A stretch of DNA of 18,691 bases from Ochromonadaceae sp. CCMP2298. Its lineage: Eukaryota > Sar > Synurophyceae > Ochromonadales > Ochromonadaceae. The stretch spans positions 1 through 18,691 of the forward strand of contig MU633956.1 of NCBI GenBank assembly GCA_026770595.1. The letters are read 5' to 3'. Positions within the stretch are counted from its first letter, which is position 1. Each line of letters starts with the position of its first letter. A model generated the notes under the pieces. It searched no databases. It was not told where the DNA came from and saw only the letters and a program-made list of their open reading frames with translations. Position numbers and translations under genes: made by a program. Of this stretch, positions 1-9,000 are shown in pieces.

Positions 1-150
1 ATCGATATACATCACGTAAAAGTGATTATAATGTTTGATTTAAGCGTTTTTAGCAGGTGTTTTGGCTGTTTTCCCAGTCCGTGAAAATATCCAGTTCGAG
101 TTAATGTCCTCACTTGAATTCGCACCGCCACGGAAAAAAAAGGCACCAAT

Positions 151-462
151 GTCAAAAACACACCCAAATGCGCCAACGTATCGACATTGTAATACCATTT
201 ATAAGCAATATGTTGATGTTATTACCGGTTATAAGATTTATTTAGTACAGTATTATATATTTTGCACAAATTTATTGATAGTCCATTATGGTTGAAGCGT
301 AGAAAAATATCTGCCCTATCCCCTGCCAACCTAGAGAAATATATCGCGGTTCCAACCATAATGGACTATTTAAATGTGCAAATTGTATATTACTGTACTC
401 AATGTATCGATATATTGCTTCTAAATGGTATTATGATGTCGATGCTTTGGCGTGTTTTTGCT
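151..462. repeat. Long imperfect inverted repeat (foldback/MITE-like element)
   Basis: The left arm (about 151-294) matches the reverse complement of the right arm (about 353-462). Shared blocks include CAAAAACAC, ATCGACAT, TAATACCATTTA, AAGCAATAT, AGTACAGTA, TTTGCACA and the perfect 16-mer TAGTCCATTATGGTTG next to the spacer. The left arm carries extra bases of about 10 and 24 nt relative to the right. Weaker complementarity continues into the 58-base spacer (295-352), so the loop may be only about 18 bases. It encodes no recognisable protein. A non-autonomous DNA element, a local inverted duplication or a hairpin-RNA source are all possible; no target-site duplication was identified. Confidence 0.75.
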
Positions 463-525
463 GAATAGCAGGGTCTTGAGTGAGGTCCAAGATGTGCCAT
501 TTTTGTGAGGGACCCAGCAGGGAAA

Positions 526-534
526 AACCTGGGA
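526..534 (+). promoter_or_regulatory. Candidate promoter element AACCTGGGA (with GGGACCC at 509-515)
   Basis: The 9-mer lies about 155 bases before the start codon of the PDE12-like gene. The same 9-mer occurs at 5595-5603 upstream of the helicase gene and, on the minus strand, twice in tandem at 11696-11712 upstream of XRN1. GGGACCC also occurs in the helicase upstream region (5600-5606) and upstream of the coiled-coil gene (18613-18619). A regulatory role is inferred from recurrence only. Confidence 0.4.
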
Positions 535-687
535 AACATCTCATCTTTCATCCATTTTTTTCTGGATTTGGGAGGTGGTGTTGTGGGGGATCAGTTAACA
601 GCTCACATTCACCTCGAACGCCAGTGGGAGAGGACCGTCCTTGCAGTCGGGAGTCTGGCAGGGTAGCAGCTGTAGCAACGCGCGGCG

Positions 688-2885
688 ATGGAGGAGCTGG
701 GCGCCACGCCCTGTCCGGATTTCCGTCCCGCGGAGATCCATGCCCGCATTGGTGCGGCAAATGAGCCCGTCAGCCTGACCTTCCAGCTGCTCACAGAGTT
801 CCATACGATGCATCGAGCTTATGAAGATGATTTGGGGCGCACACTGCAGCGTCTGGCGATCACGTGCAGGTCTAAGCTGCAGAAGAAGACCAAGAAGACA
901 GGCAAGAAATCTTCCGGCAAAGATTCCACGAGTGAGGCTCCAGACGCACCCACATTATGGGAGGGGGGAAGTAATCTGGACGCAGCCTCCCTGCGGAACT
1001 GTGAGATCCGCTCGGGGATGATTCTGCGCGTGGGCTCTCTGACCTTCACCGTGGTGCGCAACCCGCCATCCGTGACTACCCTCGGGGCATACCCGCGCAC
1101 ACTGCCCTACGTGGGCTGCCCCGTGCTCCCGCAGGTGTCTTTTGAATTCGCAGACGACTTTGAGTGTATGTGGGCGTGCGAGGCGAGCCCACGTAGTGGC
1201 GATTTCCGCGTGGTGGGTGCTGGCCAGGGTGGTGGAGGCAAGCTGCTGACTCCCTCTGCGCACATGCTGGGCTGCAAGCTGAAGCTATTCTGCACGGCCC
1301 TGCGGAGGAGCCCGGTGAAGGGCGAAGAGGACGAGGTTGGTCATGAGGGCACGATCTCTGTGCGGGGCCGAGCAGTGGTATTCTACCTTTCCGGCCCTGT
1401 GCAGCAGCAGCAGTCGTGCTTCAACGCACAGCTGCGGCTGCAAAGAGACTTCTGCAGCAGACGCCGAGCAGGTGAAGCGAGGGCTATCAGCGGGTTTGCC
1501 GACCTGGACGCGTTATCTGCAGCCGCCCAGCCCAGAGCCGCCAACGAGTTGCGCGTGCTCAGCTACAACATCCTGGCCGAGCCCTACGCCACCAGCGTCA
1601 GTGCCGTGCAGTATCTGTACCCGTACTGCAATAGCGAGTTCCTGCAGAGTGAATTCCGCATACAGCGAGTGCTGGCAGAGCTGGTGGCCTCCGATGCAGA
1701 CGTGATCGCCCTTCAAGAGTGCGACCTGAAGACGTTCGAAGCATATCTGCTCCCTGCTTTGGGACGCATCGGATACTCGGGACACTTCACGCACAAGGGG
1801 GCCACAGAGGGATGCGCAATCTTCACGCACCGTGCCTCCTGCCGCGTGCTGCAGCGCATCGACCTCCCGCTGAAGAGAGTGCTGCGTGATGCCCCGTACC
1901 TGGACTGCCTCTACCAGCTGCGCCCCGATCTGAGAGACGTGCTGGGAGGCAAGCTGGGCACCATCGCGCAGATAACCGTGCTGGAGGCGCTGGGCGCACC
2001 TGGCCGAGCGGTGGTGGTAGCCAACACGCACCTCTTCTACCACCCCCTAGCGTGCTTCCTGCGGGTTCTGCAGGCGCACGCAGTCACGCAGGCCCTGGAA
2101 CAGGTAGTGGTGCACCTGGAGCAGCACGGACTGCACGCCCCCCCTGTGCGGCTGCAGGGCCAGGAGGAGCCCAACAGGGCGAGAGAGCAGAGAGAGGCGC
2201 TGCTGGAGGGCAGCCTACAAGAGGGGCCCAGCCTGCGCGAACCCGACAGTGAGGTTGTTGAGACACTGCCTACCGGGGTTGGCAGGGTGGGCTGCATCTT
2301 CTTGGGCGACTTCAACAGCGACCCGCCCATCGCCACCATCCGATACCTCACACAGTAAGTACACAGAGCGGGGCGTAGATATACACTTCGTTTCTCTGTC
2401 CCGCCGTTTATCTCCCCAACCAACTACTTTTACCCCCCTCCTCTTCTTCTACCGCGTCTTGCCGCAGGGGCAGTGTTACGAGTGCGGAGCTGCAGACCGT
2501 GTGGGCCTCGCTGACTCGCTTCGGCTGGGGAGACCGCGACAGCAAACCCGACCCTGGGGGCGCAGGCGTCGAGGGCGCCCTGGCCACTGTCTGCGCCGAT
2601 TTGGCGCAAATGGCCATAGGGGACGTCGCTGATCCGGTGCGGCTGCTGGGGGAACTTCGCCACGACCTGGACCTGGAGAGCGCTGCTGGTTTCCCTGCCT
2701 TCACCAACTACACCACTGGGTTCAAGGACTGCCTCGACTACGTGCTGGTGCAGCGGGCGCGCTTCCAGGTACTAGCAGTGGCACCCTTCCCCTCGGAGCA
2801 GGTGCTCAGCGCGGCCGTGGCGCTACCCTCCTCCGTGTTCCCCTCCGACCACGTGTCAGTCATGGTGGACCTCAAAATGATATGA
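688..2885 (+). CDS. PDE12-like 2',5'-phosphodiesterase / poly(A) exoribonuclease, 2 exons
   Basis: Exons are 688-2354 and 2468-2885; the 113-base intron begins GTAAGT and ends GCAG. The joined product is 694 residues. The C-terminal half is an endonuclease/exonuclease/phosphatase (EEP) domain whose order closely follows human PDE12: SYNILAEPYA (292 on), LYPYC, LQEC (E344), NTHLFYHP (446 on), GDFNSDPP (D541, N543), TNYTTGFKDCLDYV, and SDH near the end (D683, H684). All expected metal-binding and catalytic positions are present. The N-terminal half also matches the PDE12 layout: 'LGR-LQRL', a Lys-rich patch, then a 'G-ILRVGSLTFTVVRNPPSVT' segment. Family members remove 2'-5' oligoadenylate and poly(A), in mitochondria in animals; no clear mitochondrial presequence is visible here. 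Residues about 478-533 form a Gln/Glu/Arg-rich insertion relative to human PDE12. The start has a good context (GCGATGG). Confidence 0.9.
2355..2467 (+). other. Intron of the PDE12-like gene
   Basis: The donor GTAAGT and a pyrimidine-rich tract before GCAG fit a GT-AG intron. Splicing rejoins a CAG codon split 2+1 and restores the EEP domain, whereas reading through stops at once (TAA at 2356-2358). Confidence 0.9.
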
Positions 2886-2932
2886 TAGATAGTTGCCATT
2901 ATTATCTGTGTATGTGTATGTATAAGTGTAGA

Positions 2933-2938
2933 AATAAA
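2933..2938 (+). terminator. AATAAA polyadenylation signal of the PDE12-like gene
   Basis: A canonical AATAAA lies 48 bases after the stop codon at 2885, in an AT/GT-rich 3' flank. Function is inferred from position. Confidence 0.5.
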
Positions 2939-2967
2939 ACAGGTTCCTTTCGGTGAAAGCGGGTCCA

Positions 2968-2997
2968 ATTGTGACTTATTGTGATTTATTGTGAATT
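2968..2997. repeat. Three tandem 10-bp repeats between convergent gene ends
   Basis: ATTGTGACTT, ATTGTGATTT and ATTGTGAATT follow each other without spacing. They lie between the stop codons at 2885 (+) and 3013 (-). The second unit supplies the minus-strand AATAAA. Confidence 0.7.
2985..2990 (-). terminator. AATAAA polyadenylation signal of the helicase gene
   Basis: TTTATT on the plus strand reads AATAAA on the minus strand, 23 bases past the helicase stop codon. It lies inside the 10-bp tandem repeat, so transcripts from both genes probably end in the same short interval. Confidence 0.5.
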
Positions 2998-3012
2998 AAA
3001 AACTGCGGCAGC

Positions 3013-5419
3013 CTATCCTCTTTTCGCCTTCTTGCTCTTGACCTTGGAGTCATTCGCGAATGTGCCCGCCACTCTGTGTTGAGACCCCTTGGCTACCTTG
3101 GGGTTGAAGGCCCCTTTTTTGTGCTTCTGCTTCCACATCTTTCGCCCAGACATGCTGTCCCCCAGGCAGTCGTTGTTGCTGAACACCTTGGCCTGAGGCA
3201 TCGTACTGGCGGAAGAGGCGCGAGAGCTCCCGCCCTCCTCTGCGCCCTCCGGGTTGTACAGCGGGTTGCGCTTCCGGCTCTGCTCCACGCCAGCCGCAGC
3301 AGATCCTGTGGAGCCCGCAGGCTTGCGCTTCCGTCCCTTCTTGTTCTGCAGCACAGTGGCACCTCTCATGCTTGCGGGCAGCAGGTAGTCAGGCACGTTC
3401 TTGAGGTGGTCCTGCTGCCGGATGGGGTGTGCGATGGCCTTGTCGTGCCTCAGCACCTTGAGGTCGTTGGGGTTCTCCGCGAAGAAGCTCTTCAGCCGCT
3501 CAGAGTTCAAAATCTCCCTCTTTAGCTCAGCCGCGCGCATTTCCCGCACCGCTGCCACCGTCACTGACCTCAGTGTGTCCTCCACTCGGTACCGGAAGCT
3601 CTCCAGCTCCAGCATGTTGAACTGCAGAGGTGCCGGCTGCTTGCGCGCCTCCTCCTCCATTGCCGCAACCTCCCGCCCCTCCCCATCCGCGCCCACAGCC
3701 TGCTGCCGCTCTGTCCCTGCTGCCCCAATAGCCGCGAGCACGTTTCCTGATGAGTCCTCAGAGCCTGTGCGCGGCTGCTGCTCCCTAACCACCTGCAGCG
3801 TCTCCTCATCGCGTTGCGCTGCCTTGATCTCTTTTGTTGGCGCAGATACGCCCGTAGTGCCAACAAATGACAGTGCGGTGCCGGACGCACCGCCCCTGCC
3901 TGTGCGTCCCACCCTGTGTGTGTATGCTGCAGCGCTGGCAGGGAAGTCGAAGTTGACGACGAAGCTCACGCCCTGGAAGTCTATGCCGCGAGATACGCCG
4001 TAGTCCACGCCTGCCGCTGCCTTTGCCCCGCTGCTCTGCTGCTTACCCCGCTTCGCCCCCCTGCTATGAACTACCGAATCCTCCTCGCCTGACCCCTCCT
4101 CATCGCCCGAGTCAGCCCCCGCCCCCTTCCCCGCCTCGTCCTCCTCCTCCTCGTCGTCCTCCTCCCCGCGGTCTACGCTGGCGTCCGTGGCTATGAGAAA
4201 ATCGAACACGCCCCTGTTGAACTCCTAATAGAGGGGGGGGAGGAGGGGGGAGAGGGAGAGAGCGGGGGTCAGGGAAATTGTACGAGTGCTAGCGGACATA
4301 TATTGCCAGAGAAGTAGGAAGTGGGTAGGAGCAGTGCTGCAGTCGACTCTCACCTCCAGTATGTGCAGCCTGGAGTTGAGCGGCACCTCTGCGTTGAGCA
4401 CTGCGGAGGAGACTCCGAACTGCTGCAGGAAGAGGCGCAGCTTGTAGCACTTGTTGACGTCGTTCACGAAAATCAGGCCCTTCCCCTACGCAGAGGGAAA
4501 GAGGGAGAGAGTAAAAGGAAGAGAGTGGAAGGACGGAAGAGAAGGGTGAGTGCGAAGCAGACTGCGAGCTGCAGGAGAGGTGGTGTTGTATCTGCATATG
4601 TGGTTGTGTGGATGCGAGCGACTGTGCTCGTGGGTGTGCGTAGTGTACCTGCAGCAGGCCCAGCTTCACGAATACGTACAGGATCAGGAACTTGTCGGAC
4701 TCGCTGCAGCGCAGGAAGAACTGCAGCAGGTTGGCCGCGCCCTCAGGCTCCTCCAGGCGCAGCACCGCGGGTTTGTGCAGCACGACTTTCTTGAACTTGT
4801 CTAGCTCTGCGGAGAGCGTGGCGGAGACTAGCACTCCCTGGAATATCTTGGGCAGTCTGCTGATGACTGCGTGCACGTCCTCTGCGTACCCGAAGGACAG
4901 CACCAGGTCCGCCTCGTCCATCACCAATGTGTCCACAGAAGAGAGGTCCAGCTCAGAGTTCTTCAGGTTCTGGATCAGGCGCGCGGGCGTGGAGATGACG
5001 ACGTCTGGGCGGCTCTGCAGTCTGTAGCGCTGCACCGAGGCGCTGTCGTCCGCCAGAGAGCAGATGGAGATGGTCTCGCGGCAGTAGTATATCAGATCGT
5101 TCATGTGCTTCTCGATCTGTTTCACAAGCTCCTTCGTGGGAGCAAGCAGGATGCACCGGATGGACTGCGCGGACTGGCCCTGCGCCTCCTTGCTGCTCAG
5201 GATCTTCTGCAGCACGGGCAGGGCGAAGGCGATCGTCTTCCCCGACCCAGTCTTCGCCCTAACAAGCACATCCTTTCCCTGAGTGATGATGGGTATGCAC
5301 TTCGCCTGCACCAGAGTCGGATAGACGAATCCCAGCTTCGACAAGGCCTTGATCAGCCGCCGGTCGAGGCCGAAGTCTCGCTCGATCCACGTCTTGTCCT
5401 CGTCCAGAAAGTAGCTCAT
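3013..5419 (-). CDS. DDX56/Dbp9-type DEAD-box RNA helicase, 3 exons
   Basis: Exons (minus strand) are 5419-4649, 4485-4354 and 4224-3013, with introns of 163 and 129 bases; the product is 704 residues. Helicase motifs appear in order: Q motif (Gln38), AKTGSGKT (55-62), PTKEL (94-98), TPARL (144-148), DEAD (168-171), SAT (199-201), GLIFV at the start of exon 2, ATD (313-315), RGIDF (380-384) and HRVGRTGRG (404-412). Between ATD and RGIDF is an insertion of about 60 residues rich in Asp/Glu; human DDX56 also has an insertion here, ending GVARGIDF. The C-terminal part (YRVEDTLRSVT, then LRHDKAIAHP, VPDYLLP and a Lys/Arg tail) matches DDX56. Family role: nucleolar ATP-dependent helicase for 60S ribosome assembly. 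It converges on the PDE12-like gene, with 127 bases between stop codons. Confidence 0.93.
4225..4353 (-). other. Intron 2 of the helicase gene
   Basis: On the minus strand it starts GTGAGA and ends TTAG after a C/T-rich tract (the G-run at 4232-4260 on the plus strand). Phase 0; it joins ...RLHILE to EFNRGVFDF. Confidence 0.85.
4486..4648 (-). other. Intron 1 of the helicase gene
   Basis: On the minus strand it starts GTACAC and ends GTAG after a pyrimidine-rich tract. Phase 0; it joins ...VKLGLLQ to GKGLIFVND, which restores helicase motif IV. Confidence 0.88.
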
Positions 5420-5594
5420 GGCGCTGAGCTCTGCCCTGCCTCAGGAGTACTGTCAAGCTCTGCTGTCCTTGCAATAATCTCACGACCTCTCAAAGGAGGA
5501 GACTAGGCACACGAAAGAAAGTCAACGACGAACAGATGAGCAAGAGATTGTTCCATCTCGCCGCGTCCGAGCGAGAAAAGCACTGGCTGGTGGA

Positions 5595-5606
5595 AACCTG
5601 GGACCC
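5595..5606. promoter_or_regulatory. Candidate promoter element AACCTGGGACCC upstream of the helicase
   Basis: It contains the 9-mer AACCTGGGA overlapping GGGACCC, about 176 bases before the helicase start codon. Relative to this gene the 9-mer is in the opposite orientation from its copies upstream of the PDE12-like and XRN1 genes, so any function would have to be orientation-independent. Confidence 0.4.
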
Positions 5607-6005
5607 CTACGTACTGTGCAGTAATTCCCATTTTTCGCAGATGAAACGCATATTTAAGCGTACAAAACACCCTACTAATACATTTTAGTTACAAAACAAG
5701 GAACTCTCGATGAAGACTAACACCTTCTGCCATTGTTAGTTGCAATGTGTTTACTATACTGTCCATCTATCAAGATGGCAATTGTAATATTTCGCTCGTC
5801 AAGTTATCTGTAAAAAATAACATAACACGTGACCCCCACAGCACCTGCGTCAAAGGTGAAAGAAAATAACTTAAAGTTACAATTGTTCACTATCCTCACA
5901 TTCCAATGAAACGATCGATCTAGTCGAGAAACTGTCACGACGAACGGGCATGTAAGATACTGGTGTATGATCGCCCATACCCATAGCCCTCTCGACGGGC
6001 TGGAG

Positions 6006-6031
6006 CTGCTGTCACAATCTGCTGTCACAAT
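6006..6031. repeat. Perfect 13-bp tandem duplication
   Basis: CTGCTGTCACAAT is present twice, back to back, about 45 bases past the XRN1 stop codon in its probable 3' UTR. Confidence 0.8.
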
Positions 6032-6073
6032 GCGCATGAGCGTACAGGGGAGGAGGCACGAGTGCTGCTAGTT

Positions 6074-9000
6074 TCACTTCTTCGCTATGAGTACCCTGCT
6101 AGGCACTAAGGGGTTGCTGACTCTCTTCTTCGCGGGGGACTGCACTACTGGCACGGGACCCTTCTCAGCTGCAGCAGGAGCAGCAGCAGGAGCGGCAGCA
6201 GGAGCGGCAGCAGGAGCAGCAGCGGGAGCAGGGACGCGCTTGGCGTTGGTGAGCAGAGAAGTGATCGAGACAGGCGCAGCGGCGGCAGTAGCAGCTGGCG
6301 GGGCAGGAGGCAAATCTGCTGCATTGGCGGCTGCAGGCTTGCTCTCGCTGTTTATCTTGGCTTTCCTGAGCAGCGCCACAATCGACTGAGACTCAGAGAC
6401 CTTGGGACCCGCAGGCGCAATCGTCGCTGGGGGCAGGGGGGACACAGGGACCGCCTTCTCGTTTCGGCTCTTCTCCTCGCCGTTGAGCTGAACCATCTGG
6501 CCCTGCTTCTCCTTCATAGCCTTCTTGGCGTTGGCCAGACGCTGGGCCAAAGACACCGATGTAGAAGAAGCCGCTGGGGCTGCGGCTGCGGGCGGAGGCG
6601 GCGGCATCACCGCAGAGGCCTCATTCGTAGCGATGCTAGGGGCTGCTGCTGCGGGTGCTGGTTTGCTCTTCAGCGCAGCCATCAGTGCAGAGCTGTTGGA
6701 CTGAGGGGCTTTCACGATGGGTGCAGCAGCCGGATCCGCAGTGGCTTTGACGCCCTTTGTCTGGGGCTTGGTCGCGCCAGCACCAGGACCCTTTGCATGG
6801 GCAGCTGGGGGCGCGCCCTGGCCGGGCTTGGCAGCGCGGCTGAGGATGCGCTTCGGTGCCTCGCCGCCACTGGCCCCTGCGGTGGGGTAAGCCTTCTTCG
6901 CGGGAGCAGGGGCTCGGGGTGCGGGTGCAGGTGTGGGCAGCATGGGGGTCGCTGTGAGCGAGCCTCTGCTCAGGGTGCCTGTCTGCGCCTGGTAGGAAAT
7001 CACGCCCAGCATCAGGTTGTGGCTATGGATAGACGCGGCAGAGGGCAGCAGCGCCTGGTGGTTTCCGGCGTCGTCGGTAGAGTAACCGGCAGCCAGCGCT
7101 AGAATGGACAGCCCGGCACTGTTCGAGACAGACATAGGCATAGGCACAGGCACAGGTGCGTGCACAGGCGCAGGCGCAGGGGCGTCGGCAGGTTTATCTG
7201 GGATTCCGATTTTCATCTTCAGGATGGACACCTTGCTCTGCGCATCTAGGGGTTTGGCTGCGGGCTGCGGGGCGCTCTCTGCGGGCCCCTCCTTCTGCAG
7301 CGCCCTCAGCAGCTTCTGACCCACGTTGACCACCTTGGCGGGGATGGGTGCTTCTGCCTTCTGAGTCTGCACAGCGGGCGCACTGTCCTTGTCTGTCGTG
7401 GCCGCTGCGTAGGAGGCAGTCATCGGGGCGGGGCGCGGGATAATCTTCCTCGTAGTGGGGAGGGGCGCGGAGGAGGCGGAGGCGGATGAGGGGTTGCCGG
7501 CCTTCTTCTTCGGGGGCAGGGGCGCTTGCAGGATGGGGGCGGTCATCGTGGCGGCCACAGAGGGGGCGGAGACGGTGGCGTTTCGTGAGGGTTGCGCGTT
7601 CTTGGCGGGCGCTACCTTCTTGAAATCTCTGAACTCGAGCTGCTTGGACACTAGGAACAGATCGGACCAGGGACACAGCCTGCCTCGGAACTGCGAGCAG
7701 GACCCCTGCAGGCCCTTGCCTCCGATGAACTCCTCGTCGAAGATGACCTCCACGAACTTGGTGGCAGTGTGGATGGTGACCACGGTGCCCTTGAAGCCGA
7801 AGGGCACGCCCACGCAGGTCAGGTTCACCACCCGGTCCCCCAGCTTGGGCTCCAGCTGGTTGTAGGGCAAGGCCACGTCGCCCACGGTGCGGTGCACGTC
7901 GCAAAAGACGCTCTCCACCGGGATGCCCCGCACCGTCACCTGCGCCTGCTGCTGCGTGCCTCGCTGGCTGACGTGCAGGTCCGCCGCCTTCTCTATGGCA
8001 GACATGGCCTCCTTGCACAACGAGGAGGTGCTGAAGGGTGTGCGCGGCAGCTTGAAGAAGGGCTGCGCCTTGAGCCAGTCCTGGATGTTAGCCAGCCGCT
8101 CATCCCCCTCCTTGCCCAGTAGCACCTTCGCATCGTAGGCGGGCTGGTGCGGGAGGCGCTCTAGCTGCGAGAATAGCACTGGGAAGTTGGTCTTGTAGTC
8201 GTAGATCAGCGCAGCTGCCCGTGCCGAGTACTGCCAGTAGGAGCCATCCGCCTCCGCCGCCCTGTTTGCTATCTCCGACTGTCCCGACACCATGCCCACG
8301 ATCTCCACCGTGTCCACCCCGCCCCACACCTTGCGCGGCTGCACTGCGCTGCCGTCCCCTGCGTCCACCTTGAGGCTGTAGCCCAGCAGCTGGTACTGCC
8401 CGTTGCGCTTCAGATTCAGACCCACGTCTGCGCGCCCAGGCTCCACTCGCACCATGCCCACTATCTTGCCGAGCACGCTGGGCGATATCTGCAGCAGCGA
8501 GCAGAGGTCCTTGGATGAGTAGAACTCCTCCTTGATCGAGCCTGCGATCGAGTAGCCGAAGGGCGGCTCTGGCGGCGTGACTGTGAACTCCACGTCCACC
8601 AGCCGCCGCTTCCTTTGCACCACACTGGCGCTGTTCTTCACGTCGTCCTTCAGAGAACCCCTGGCGCCTAATGCGGAGGAAGCTTGGTCTGAGACAAGGC
8701 CTCCGTGAGGCCCCACCACCCTGCCCTTGCAGCCCTGCAGCTGGCCGGTCAGGGCCACCACGTCTGCTCCGTAGGGCATGAGCTTCTCCACGGGCAGCTC
8801 GTCCGTCTCCTCGAAACGCGTGTCCGCAACCGGCGGCATCCACAGCGCCATCTGGATGGGCACGTCAGCCTCCTCGTTTGTGGAAAACACTTTTCTACTG
8901 GCGCCAGTCACGGGGTCGCGCTGGAGGCCTTGCAGTGCAGCCACACGCAACCGCACCAGCACAGAGCCGATGCGCAGGCCCCCGCTGCCTGGCGTGCCCC

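Larger units (their letters stand above)
1..687. other. AT-rich intergenic region upstream of the PDE12-like gene
   Basis: No convincing gene lies here; the short open frames have no recognisable protein and overlap an inverted repeat. The stretch contains a small hairpin (ATCAC/GTGAT arms at 11-15 and 22-26), the large foldback repeat at 151-462 and, nearer the gene, GGGACCC (509-515) and AACCTGGGA (526-534). Composition shifts from AT-rich to GC-rich at about position 600, as expected for the 5' leader of the gene starting at 688. The promoter and transcription start probably lie between about 480 and 680, but no TATA box was clear. Confidence 0.6.
5420..6073. other. Intergenic: XRN1 3' flank and helicase promoter
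   Basis: About 650 bases lie between the XRN1 stop (6074) and the helicase start (5419), both on the minus strand. The part near the helicase (5420-5610) is GC-richer and holds AACCTGGGACCC at 5595-5606. The rest is AT-rich with small hairpins (CATTG/CAATG at 5732-5748; CCATCT/AGATGG at 5762-5777) and a perfect 13-bp tandem duplication at 6006-6031. No AATAAA for XRN1 was found and no gene is visible. Confidence 0.6.

Noticed and set aside
62-468. Two overlapping plus-strand frames of 77 and 68 residues
   Set aside because: They fall on the inverted repeat and AT-rich sequence, have no family resemblance, and part of one is the mirror of the other strand of the same repeat.
492-764. Upstream reading frame overlapping the PDE12-like start codon
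   Set aside because: It begins within the probable promoter, not the transcript, and its sequence shows no protein-like features. It would matter only if transcription starts before 492.
5804-6037. 77-residue minus-strand frame in the XRN1 3' flank
   Set aside because: Poor composition, no motif, and it lies in a probable 3' UTR.
7194-8018. 274-residue second minus-strand frame inside XRN1 (and a 247-residue one at 8100-8843)
   Set aside because: They are alternate frames of GC-rich XRN1 coding sequence, with Arg/Gly/Ala-heavy products and no family features.
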